Shown here in pieces: positions 1 to 9,985 of a DNA stretch of 64,000 nucleotides. The translations under genes were made by a program, and so were the position numbers. This DNA is from Odontesthes bonariensis. Its lineage: Eukaryota; Chordata; Actinopteri; Atheriniformes; Atherinopsidae. The notes beneath the pieces were generated by a model that was not told where the DNA came from, ran no database searches, and worked only from the letters and a program-made list of their open reading frames with translations. Every line of letters starts with the position of its first letter. Within the stretch, counting starts at the first letter, position 1. Where the stretch lies: NCBI RefSeq assembly GCF_027942865.1, contig NC_134510.1:24793209-24857208 (forward strand), written 5' to 3'.

Positions 1-728
1 GGTCAGTGAGTCAATCCTTGTGGGTTTCCAGCATACATCTGGAACAATAACAACTTGTGTGGTGTAACTTAATTTCCAGCTGTGAGTTCTGACTTCAGAG
101 GCAAATGGAATGACGCAAGTTTAATTAGACTTTCCGTGTTGAACCATTCCAGCTAATTTTTCCAACGAGAACTTAAGAATTATGACTTCCGAGTTGAAGT
201 GGAATGCACCGACACACGAATCTCCCACGGAGCTCAAAATCTGCTTTACGTGTCTGTCTCGAGTGTCGTCACTTTCTTTTCCTTGCCTTTATTAAACAGT
301 TTTAGCATCTCACATAAGTATTCTGTCTTCACGCAAACATATGAGTGTGTATTTATTTACATCTTCCAGTGTGCCACGATCTCATGTAATCTCACTACTC
401 TAAATCATTTTCGATAAGTAAACACCAGTAATAGTTTTTATTCAAAACAAATGTTTCCATGTCATTCACTCCAAACATGAATTAATTTAATATTTTAAGC
501 TAGTAATAAACAATGCAACTACCAGTTGGCCCAATAATGAGATCACAAGTTGTTTGACTAAAGCTAAACTAAAGCTACTGCTGTTATTCCAAAAGTTGGG
601 TCGGTGCAAAAGTATGTCAGTAAACTGCTGTGGCCACTTCTTAATCAGCTTGTAAGAAGTGGTCACGGCGACACTTCTATTCTATGTAGTCTATTGCTGT
701 ATCCCAATGTTGTTAAAAGGCGTCGCAG
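1..728. other. Non-genic left edge upstream of the FDPS pseudogene
   Basis: No convincing exon, repeat or promoter is seen. Weak homology to the first coding exon of the intact FDPS copy begins around position 720, and an in-frame TAA lies at 714-716, so the region that should encode the N-terminus of the first copy has degenerated. The only long reading frame here (199-417) has no family resemblance. Confidence 0.5.
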
Positions 729-3700
729 TCAGACCATCATCTGTTTGAGGCCACTTTTGAGGAGCTGGTGACAGAGCTGACAGAGAGAGAGCTCACAGAT
801 CCTGCCCTGACTGATGCCATGAGCAGACTACGACAGGTACGCGGTCTAGTCTCTGACTTACAATAGATTCCCCGAGGGGTGCGACAATTTAATATTGTTC
901 ATATGTCTATCCTGCATCTCAGGTTTTGGAATACAATGTTGCAAGAGGCAAGAGGAACTGAGGGCTGTCAGTGATTGGCTCACTGCGGGACCTTCTCCCG
1001 TCCTCTAGGCTCACACAGGACACGGTGCAGCGGGCTCTGGTGGTCGGCTGGTGCATCGAGATAGTGAGGATATCTTATGTCATGTCTAAAGTTCAGCTAT
1101 ATTTGAAATACTTCTTATTGCCATTAAAGGCTTGAAAGCAGTGTTGCTTCATGCATTCTTAGTGTTTTGGTTCTCTATTTCCTGAAAAATCTCTTTTGCA
1201 CCGGGTCAGAGGTTGTTTGAAAAAAAAAGGATTTTCTGTTTCGAATTAGCTGCTCATTTATTTGCTTGAATAATATGTGCAAAAATCTAAAGTGCAGAGC
1301 TATAGTCATAAGTTGTTAAGCTGTTTCAAAACACATAAATAATTTTCCTACCCTTTTAAAGACTTGTTTTCTATGCAACCAAATGGGCTGAGGCCCAGCA
1401 ATCACACACGTGGGGTTTCGGATGGAGAGTACTGAGAGAGAGATGGAAATGTTGTTGGTTTGGGTTTTTTTTTCATGGGGCTGGTTTACAAAAAGAAAAC
1501 CAATAGAGCTGTCTTTTTTCATTAAATCTATCATGCTTTCCCTGATTTTCCGTTCATGTTAAATATGGTAAAAGTTTCTAGAAAATGAGACAGACATAAG
1601 TAAAAGCAATCCCTGAGACAAAAAAACTCTAGCTTCAGACTGCTGTCAGCTCTATTTGCAACATTATTCTTTCTGTTCTGCTCATGACAGATTGATTCAT
1701 ATGGTCATCTGTTCCAGGCGCAGCCAAGAGCCTTTCAAGCTATGGTTGTCTTGATTAATGTTTCTGTACAAAATGAGCCCAGACACAGACAGCGGAGTCC
1801 AAAGAAACTGCTAAAAGTGTTTTCTTTTTAAAAAGGCTGAGAATGGTGGAGCTAGAGAGGCTGAGGTTGATTTGGCAACTGACCAGAGACTGAAAAAGAC
1901 TTGATAGTTGGCAAAGATGGAAAAGATGGCTGAGATGACGCAGGCAAAGTCTGGCAACCAGGCAGGCAAAGCCAAGCCGAACAGCAGTATAAACTGCTCT
2001 TACTTCACTACCTTTGGTGTGCCTTCGGGTCAGTTGTTTTAATTTTACATCTACAGTTAAATATTGTGTGAAAGACTAAACCACCATTTTGTCGCACAAT
2101 TTGTGGGAAATTAGCATAATTTTTACCATATGGACATCACACTGTAACCTGTGTTGCTGTCGATGATCATGTCATCCGATCTCATTAGAATAAGATCCAG
2201 AAATTAACATAAGATAACCCCTTAAAGCTAGTTTAAGAGTAGGAATTGTGTATCAAGTGGTGATCCAACCAAAACAACAAACACTTTTCTCTCAGGCAGT
2301 CATAACTCAACCATGTTGACATTTTTCTTTTAGCTACTATTCGCAGTTTGATCTTTCACTAAACCTTTTCCCCACAACTACAGACTCAGTCTTACTGTTA
2401 TGACACTTTTGAAGGCTGTTATGTTTCCCAATTAAAGTGCCGCTGCTGTTCTGTACAGGTTCAGGGATCTTTCCTCGTGGTGGATGACATTATGGATGGC
2501 TCTGTGACTCGGAGAGGACAGCCCTGCTGGTACAAGAAGGTGAGACTTGATATGAAAAAATATGTTTTTGTGCTTTTTTTGTAGTGTGGTAATTATTCTT
2601 TTTCTGTTGACGGTGTGTTCAGTTTCATATTTGATTGTTTGTTTGTTTTTTCAAGGATGGAATAGGTCTGGATGCCATCAATGATACGCTTCTCTTAGAA
2701 GCATCAATCTACAGACTACTCCGCAGACATTGCAGGGATCAGCCTTTCTATATCCACCTACTAGAGCTTTTTTATGAGGCAAGTCTGCAATTAGTAAATA
2801 CTTAATGGCAAACACTCTAATTTGACATCAACTGATAAATTTCCCTTTCCACTAAGTTTCTGTTTTAACTTTTTCCCACACTTAAGAGCCAGAGGGAGGC
2901 TGCAGAGTGATGTTTCCTTCTTAGCTAATGGTGAAAAACTTCCACGCCAACAATATGATGTTAGGGATGTTAATCTCTATTAGTCCATATCACTGTGCAC
3001 ATGAAAGCAACTCCTGAGAGTAAATTTTACCAGTACGGGGTGTGATTTATATGAGACTGCTGTGAACGCTACACCGAGGGTTTTAATCTATGTTTTTTGT
3101 GTTTCAGACCATTTTCCAGACAGAGCTCGGTCAGAGTCTGGATCTCATGACGGCTCCAGTTGGTCAGATTGACCTCAACAGATTCACCATGGAAAGGTGT
3201 GAAGGCAGTTGCAAATTAGAAAGTGAGAAGAAAGAAAACCTGCTGTTTATATTGATACACTTTTTTACTTCAAATGTAATTATCGTCTTCTCACCCAGGT
3301 ATAAAGCTATTCCAAAATACAAGACTGCCTTTTATTCATTTTACCTACCGGTGGGAGCTGCTATGTACATGGTAAGTGTTTCTATATTGTAAACTCAGTA
3401 GGCATGATGGGGGTGCTTGTGAAAAAGTTAGAATAAGATAAGCTGACACAACCTGGGCTTATGAAATAATAGAGTAATGTGACACTCTTTCCTTTTTGCA
3501 GGCAGGAATGAGTAATAAAGAGGAACACAATAATGCCAAGCACATTTTACTTGAGATGGGGGAGTTCTTCCAGATACAGGTCATTTTGCACATCATCATG
3601 TCATGTTATTACAAATTTGCTCACATATTGCATAAAGTGTTGCATGCTAAGCTGTATTAATAAGCCACCAGTGCATTTCATTTGAAGGATGACTACTTGG

Positions 3701-4111
3701 ACTGTTATGGGGACCCTGCTGTGACTGGAAAGATTGGTACAGACATCCAGGACAACAAATGCAGCTGGCTGGTAGTGAAAGCCCTGGAAGTCTTGACTCC
3801 CAAGCAGAGATTAGAGCTACAGGTGTGACTGCTTTTCTGTTGGAAGAAGTAAAATATAAATAAATAGTTTTTGTCTTGAGATTATTGATCAGTGCAGTAC
3901 CAGTTTTTTTTTTTTTATCGTTGTAATTTTTATTTTTGTTTGCTTTAATCGCACTAGCTGTGGTCACCATATTACAAAGTTCTTTGTATCAATCAAATCA
4001 CAAGAATCTAATCTTTCTAACAGTCTGTCGCATGTCCACCCATTTATACACAGCACTTGTATACACTGTAAAAAAACAGCTGATAGCTGCTTTTGTGCCG
4101 TTGGAATTTAA

Positions 4112-4667
4112 AGGGGTAGTTCGCCTCTTTTGACATGAAGCTGTATGACATCCCATATTAGCAATATCATTTATGAACATTGACTTACCCCCCGCTGCGT
4201 CCTGTGAGTGGAGTTCCAGCTGAGTTTTGGGGTCCACGAAGCTAGTCCGGCTAGTTGGCTGTTACGGTGTTTGCTTCCGAGCAGCAAACACCGTAACAGG
4301 TGCAGCTATCGCTAGGTGGCTAGGGAGTGCTCGGTCTGCTCTTCGGTCTGCACAGTTTTACATTGGACGCATTGATATCAAGGGAGGCAAAAATAGCACC
4401 AAGCGAAGTGAGGTCTGACTTTTTCATGCAAAACGATTTTGTGATGCAAATGTATTACTCTTTTGAACGCATATTTTTTTGAGAAGCAAAATGCTTTATT
4501 TTTCAAGCCCCAGCCAACTAGCCGGACTAGCTTCGTGGACCCCAAAACTCAGCTGGAACTCAGCTCACAGGACGCAGCGGGGGGGGGGGGGTAAGTCAAT
4601 GTTCATAAATGATATTGCTAATATGGGATGTCATACAGCTTCATGTCAAAAGAGGCAAACTATCCCT
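4112..4667. mobile_element. Foldback MITE with TTAA-type ends inside the last intron of the first FDPS copy
   Basis: The left end reads TTAA then AGGGGTAGTTCGCC. The right end is its imperfect inverse (GGCAAACTATCCC then TTAA). Inverted arms of about 145 bp (roughly 4112-4260 and 4505-4667) surround a loop of about 240 bp that itself contains a short palindrome around a GTTACGGTGTTTGCT-like motif. The outer 14 bp match the ends of the larger palindrome at 7194-8128, so the two belong to one family. TTAA flanks suggest piggyBac-type mobilisation, which is an inference from the target site only; no transposase is present. Confidence 0.75.
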
Positions 4668-5040
4668 TAAAGGCTCAGCTTTAAAGCTTCGGTTTGCGAT
4701 AACTTTATCAGCAGAAGTGTACCCGACACTGATCTCCCGAGGATACAAATGATTTATTCTTTGCTCCTTTGCTTATCTTATATCACATCTACTAAAAAAC
4801 TGGACTAATTGAAATGTTCATGATCAAATTCATCTTAAATTGCTTCTCAGGCGATTCTCAAAAGTTTTGGTCATTATGTGATTCAGGCCTGTGACTGTAT
4901 TTGTGATTTTACAGAAACAATAGATGTGCTGATCCTGTTTGTTGGCAGTGTGATGCTGGTAACGTGTTTATTTGTATACTGATATGGATTTAGAATGGAC
5001 AGATCAACATCGCTGGCACTAATGGAACTAGTAGATGAAT

Positions 5041-6410
5041 CACAAACTGTATAGACAATAAAAAATTGGAGTATTTGTGGACCTAAAAAAAGCATTCGAT
5101 ACCATCGATCACAGCTTATTATTAAGAAAACTAGATAAGTGTGGTGTTAGGGGAGTTGGGTGGAGCTGGCTGTCGAGCTATCTAAGAAACAGGCAACAGT
5201 TTGTGCAGATAGGTGACTATAAATCTGATTTCATGAATATCACATGCGGGGTACCACAGGGGTCAATATTAGGTCCGAAATTATTCATATTATATATCGA
5301 TGACATATGTAGAGTTTCGCAGGTACTGAAGTTTGTTGTGTTTGCAGACGACACTAATATTTTTTGTTCCGGTGAGAATTTGCAGCAGACTTTGGAGACA
5401 ATCACAACTGAAATAAATAAACTAAAACTATGGTTTGACAAAAATAAATTATAATTAAATCTAAGCATAACAAAGATCATGTTGTTTGGGAGATACAAAA
5501 TAGATTGTAATGTAGAATTGTTAACAGACAATACTTAAATAGAATGGGTACAGGAAATTAAATTCCTTTGTGTGATTTTGGATAATAAAATCTGCTGGAA
5601 ACCTCATGTAGGATACATACGAGCAAAACTGGCAAAGTGCTCGGCAAATCTGTGAAAAACAAAACATATCCTTGATTATAAATCGTTGCACACTCTATAT
5701 TACTAATTATTTTTGCCATATCTGACTTACTTACTGTGTCGAAGTCTGGGGAAACACCTACAAAACCACTCTGCAGCCGATATTGACAATACAGAAAAGA
5801 GCAATAAGTACAATAAACAAAACAGGACACAGAGACCACACAAACCCACTTTTCATAAAGTCACATGTGTTGAAATTTGGGTATCTGGGCAAATTCAGAA
5901 CAGCACAATTAATGTATAAAGCAAGAAATAATCTTTTGCCAAAAAACATACAAGGAATGTTTAGTGATAGGGAGGGGGGGTATAATCTAAGGGGCGTAGT
6001 TTTATGGGGGATAGTTTTATATATATATATATATATTAATATTTACATTTATATTTACAAGGATATATGTGTAGTATATATTTATTTTTGTGATTATATA
6101 TTTATTTAGATATTTAGGAAGTGTATATATGGCATATATTTATACAGGTGTATTCTAGTCAGGATATTTACAAACTGAAGAGTAGTTAAAACAGGGTGGG
6201 AAACTAAAAAAGTATTGTACTTCTTCCCATTCCTTTTTCGAACAATGTGTGGTGTTTTGTTATGTATTAGCACTTTATGTGATTGAATTATTAAATTTTT
6301 TTTTAATTTCTCTTTTTCTTTCTTTTGTATGTACAAATAGTTACATACATTTTCTTTTTTATACATGTTCGAAAATAAAAATCTATCAATCAATCAATCA
6401 ATCAAAAACT
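5041..6410 (+). mobile_element. 5'-truncated non-LTR retrotransposon (reverse transcriptase fragment, L2/CR1/Rex-like)
   Basis: From about 5068 the + strand encodes a reverse transcriptase palm: VDLKKAFDTIDHSLL (motif A region), GVPQGSILGPKLF (motif B) and the catalytic box VFADDTN (motif C) near 5338. The frame is stopped by TAA at 5452-5454. Degraded coding sequence continues to about 5980, including the RT thumb-like part RAISTINKTGHRDHTNPLF near 5800, with several stops and shifts. The 3' part is AT-rich with an (AT)n run near 6019-6036, and ends in a short (ATCA)n tail at about 6386-6408, a typical 3' end for this class. No endonuclease or 5' region is present, so this is a dead copy. 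Exact clade assignment would need an alignment. Confidence 0.85.
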
Positions 6411-6918
6411 GTGATCCGATCACAAGTGGTCTGTCGGGAGTCAGGATCCATGTGGGGACACATTTTACTTCCAGCTGTGAACATATATACTTAGAGCTTT
6501 CCATTTGAGATCAGATAACAAAGGATGGATTATAATACCAAATCTCCCTAATTTGGCATGGAATCCGGACAAAACAGGCCACACCTGTCCATGAAACTGA
6601 TTATTAGTCAATTGAGCCTTTGAGAGTGGATGGCATTATTTCCTGATGTTGTTGAAGCCCTTGAATTAAAGCTAAAAGACAATCAGATATTTGTTGCCTC
6701 ATTTGATTATTATAATGGTGGTGTGAAGAGGAAAATTAGGAAAATTGTGATTTTTGGAAGGTACTTACTGCAAAGTGATTAAGCTCTGCAGAGTGCAGGG
6801 GGTCCTTGTTTCTGTCATTCGTTGCCTTCATGTTTGTGTCGTCTTTGGAAAGTATGACACTGTACAAACCATGTAAAGCAAGTGTTACAAATTAATTTAA
6901 TTTTCATGTCCTCTTCAG
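6411..6918. other. Rest of the last intron of the first FDPS copy
   Basis: Unique-looking intronic sequence ending in the acceptor CCTCTTCAG before the final exon at 6919. No gene or clear repeat was seen. Confidence 0.5.
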
Positions 6919-7193
6919 GCTTGCTATGGTTGCAGTGATGAAGCCAGGGTAGCAAAGGTCAAAGCGCTGTACAACACCCTCCAAATGCCAGCATTGTATC
7001 ACAGATATGAAGAGGAGAGCTACCAGCGGCTGCAGGAGCTCATCGCTCGTCACGCTGGAAACCTTCCACACTCAGTCTTTCTCAATTTTGCCAAAAAAAT
7101 CTACAAGAGGAACAAGTAAAAAATCCTGGTGGCTATAAAAGTATGGAAAAAACTTCAACTGAGATGTAAAAATCGAGTCTTCTTGCTTTTTAA

Positions 7194-8128
7194 AGGGGTA
7201 GTTCGCCATTTTGCACATTAAGCCCTGTTTTTAGGTAGTCTGGGGTGAATTATAGATGTTCTGATCACAATTTGGACATTTGGTGCTGAACGGAGCATTT
7301 AGGTATCCACTGCTGCAGCCCCCCCAACTTTGCATTGAGTCAATGACCACTCAAGCAAACAATCATAAAACGGCATTAAACTTTCGTTTGCAGAGACATG
7401 AAACTCACCGTGTGGTCTGTGGTGGACAGCGATACGTTGGCTTGAAAATCACCGCGAAATACGCTTCCAGAGAAGTTATATTACCATTATTGTCCGTCTT
7501 CATTGATTTGTATTGTACACAAACAACGCACTATCGCCACCTAGTGGCTGGATGTCTTGCTGCTGCTATTCAACGGTGTCCGGAAAAATAGGTCCACCAA
7601 ATGCTAAAACAACTGTTAGAAGGCACATTTCGCTGCGATTTTCGGGTCAATTTCGGGTCAATTTCGATAAATTGACCCGAAAATCGCAGCGAAATGTGCC
7701 TTCTAACAGTTGTTTTAGCATTTGGTGGACCTATTTTTCCGGACACCGTTGAATAGCAGCAGCAAGACATCCAGCCACTAGGTGGCGATAGTGCGTTGTT
7801 TGTGTACAATACAAATCAATGAAGACGGACAATAATGGTAATATAACTTCTCTGGAAGCGTATTTCGCGGTGATTTTTGAGCCAACGTATCGCTGTCCAC
7901 CACAGACCACACGGTGAGTTTCATGTCTCTGCAAACGAAAGTTTAATGCCGTTTTATGATTGTTTGCTTGAGTGGTCATTGACTCAATGCAAAGGTGGGG
8001 GGGCTGCAGCAGTGGATACCTAAATGCTCCGTTCAGCACCAAATGTCCAAATTGTGATCAGAACATCTATAATTCACCCCAGACTACCTAAAAACAGGGC
8101 TTAATGTGCAAAATGGCGAACTACCCCT
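7194..8128. mobile_element. Large near-perfect palindrome (foldback element) with TTAA duplication
   Basis: TTAA (7190-7193), then AGGGGTAGTTCGCCATTTTG at the left end. The right end is the exact inverse, ...CGAACTACCCCT, followed by TTAA (8129-8132). The arms are about 460 bp each and nearly identical, meeting near 7660-7672 with only a tiny asymmetry (one arm repeats a TTTCGGGTCAA unit). Mirror-image reading frames of 103 and 79 codons occur in both arms; they are by-products of the palindrome and resemble no known protein. The element is non-autonomous. It lies 75 bp after the stop codon of the first FDPS copy, where that gene's 3' UTR would be. Confidence 0.88.
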
Positions 8129-8299
8129 TTAAAGAGGGTAAAGTCTCTCACTACAAGAGCAGGGCCTGAACAGAATTGTGGTATTTAAATAGCTTTTCAG
8201 TTTCTTGTAAATGTCAGGTTATGAATGACATCATACAGCCTTATTAGCTAACTATTAGCTATAAGCCTCAGATCAGCTGAAACACTCAGTGTATTTAAG

Positions 8300-8557
8300 T
8301 TCAGGCTGAAGACACACCTATTTTCAGCTGCATTTGAATAAAGCCCCAAATCTGAAGCTTGAGTTTCAAAACTTAATCACATTTTAACTAGCCTACTGAT
8401 TTTATCTGATTCTATCTATTGTTCTTATTTCTTTCTTTTTTGTTTAAAATTTAAATCATGCTTTTTATTTCTACTGTTTTAATGTATCTGTAAAGCACTT
8501 TGAATCGCCTTGTAGTTGAATTGTGCTATACAAATAAACTTGCCTTGCCTTGCCTGA
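8300..8557 (+). repeat. Fish retroposon 3' end (SINE/LINE-tail-like) with CCTTG repeat tail
   Basis: The segment has the composition of a common fish non-LTR/SINE 3' tail: GCTGAAGACACACCTATTTT near 8308, then TGTAAAGCACTTTGAATCG near 8490, then GTGCTATACAAATAAAC near 8523, ending in repeated CTTGC/CCTTG units at 8540-8556. It does not code for protein. Assignment is by remembered consensus only. Confidence 0.6.
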
Positions 8558-8873
8558 CGTATTACTATTGTGTTTTAAGGCTTTTTGATTTTGAATAGTT
8601 GGAAAAAACCTTAAAAAAAAGAAATGGTTCAACAGAATAAACAGACGCCATGCAGAGGCCGAGAGAGATGACATTATTGAAAGAGGCCACTTCCTCTTTT
8701 ACAAGACCAGCTAATTCTTCATTGATCTGCATATCACATCCCTCTCAGAAGCTGTGTTGCATGTCATAAAAAGACCTCCAAATCATGTCTAAGTTGTTTT
8801 GATGAGAAAGATGTCAACAAATATGTAGCTTGTGATCATTTTTAAAGCTACTCAGAAACTAATAGAGATTTAA

Positions 8874-9783
8874 AGGGGAACTCCGGGGCATTTGAAGCGC
8901 ATTTCCATTGCTAGAGGTTGTCAAATACTGATAGTAGGACACAGAGAGGTGCAAATCTGCGCTCCCTGTGTGGAGATCGCGCTGTTCGGACACCCTGTCA
9001 TGCGAGGCTAATACGTGGTGGCTAAGGGGCAAGAGCTAACCCTTCCACGTAAAACAACAACTTGCACACTGCAGAAACGTCACACCACTTTATAAACCAT
9101 CCGACAATAAAGTCACAAGCCTTACCATCAAAACCATATGCATGGTTCTCACATTACTGGCATGAGGACAACTTTATAAACAGCATGTAACTCACCGGCT
9201 GGTTGTAGGCTCGCGCATGTGAAAGCCCAAAAGAGTCGATGGACGATAATCCCATATACAAAACAATTATATTCTCTAGAAAAACTGTGTTCAAGTATTT
9301 AAAACATTAAAACAATATTACTGGGCATGTATTTTTGTAATGTTTTAAATACTTGAACGCAGTTTTTCTAGAGAAGATAATTGTTTTGTATATGGGATTA
9401 TCGTCCATCGACTCTTTTGGGCTTTCACATGCGCGAGCCTACAACCAGCCGGTGAGTGACATGCTGTTTATAAAGTTGTTTTGTAACGTCCCCATGCCAG
9501 TAATGTAAGAACCATGCATATGGTTTTGATGGTAAGGCTTGTGACTTTATTGTCGGATGGTTTATAAAGTGGTGTGACGTTTCTGCAGTGTGCAAGCTGT
9601 TGTTTTACGTGGAAGGGTTAGCTCTTGCCCCTTAGCCACCACGTATTAGCCTCGCATGACAGGGTGTCCGAACAGCGCGATCTCCTCACAGGGAGCGCAG
9701 ATTTGCACCTCTCTGTGTCCTACTATCAGTATTTGACAACCTCTAGCAATGGAAATGCGCTTCAAATGCCCCGGAGTTCCCCT
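8874..9783. mobile_element. Second large palindrome (foldback element) with TTAA duplication
   Basis: TTAA (8870-8873) and AGGGGAACTCCGGGGCATTTG at the left. The right end is the inverse, ...GCCCCGGAGTTCCCCT, then TTAA (9784-9787). The arms are about 420-450 bp and nearly identical, with the centre near 9310-9345 in AT-rich sequence (TCAAGTATTTAAAACATT against its complement). Small differences between arms, such as one short insertion near 9480, show it is not a read artefact of exact duplication. The ends share only AGGGG with the 7194 element, so this is a different family using the same target site. Confidence 0.87.
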
Positions 9784-9787
9784 TTAA

Positions 9788-9985
9788 CATCAGAGGAGAC
9801 ATTCAAATCTGTCCCCCTGAGAATGTGATTTATGAAAATTCTTGACCATATATCATTTAGCTGTGATTTCATTACATAATGGTAAATTACATTAGAGACA
9901 ACAATGTGCCTCACCTGTGTCTTTGAGATTGTATGCCATGGTATTTCTACTAGATGTATTCTATTAATACATGTATTCTGTATTA
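9788..9985. other. Short unique spacer between palindrome and LINE
   Basis: AT-rich sequence without a recognisable gene. A TATTAATA-like run is near 9960-9990. Confidence 0.4.

Larger units (their letters stand above)
729..7119 (+). pseudogene. fdps: Farnesyl diphosphate synthase, first tandem copy; probable recent pseudogene
   Basis: Exons recognisable by phase and similarity to the intact copy at 16-20 kb: about 729-838, 923-1063, 2459-2539, 2656-2778, 3108-3196, 3299-3371, 3502-3579, 3688-3822 and 6919-7119 (stop TAA 7117-7119). Both aspartate-rich motifs survive: DDIMD in the 2459 exon and DDYLD in the 3688 exon. So do the [15 protein letters not shown] block and a C-terminal KIYKR basic tail. 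Two lesions stand out. The N-terminal coding sequence with a start codon is gone (stop at 714-716). The second exon carries an in-frame TGA at 959-961 where the intact copy has CGA (Arg), a CpG-type transition. All exons from 2459 onward are open with usable splice sites, including one GC donor after 2778, so inactivation is recent or a truncated/alternative transcript exists. FDPS normally condenses IPP with DMAPP and then GPP to make FPP. The last intron (3823-6918) contains a foldback element and a LINE. Expression cannot be judged from sequence. Confidence 0.85.

Noticed and set aside
7280-8042. Mirror-image 103- and 79-codon frames
   Set aside because: Produced by the palindrome, identical in both arms, with no known domain.
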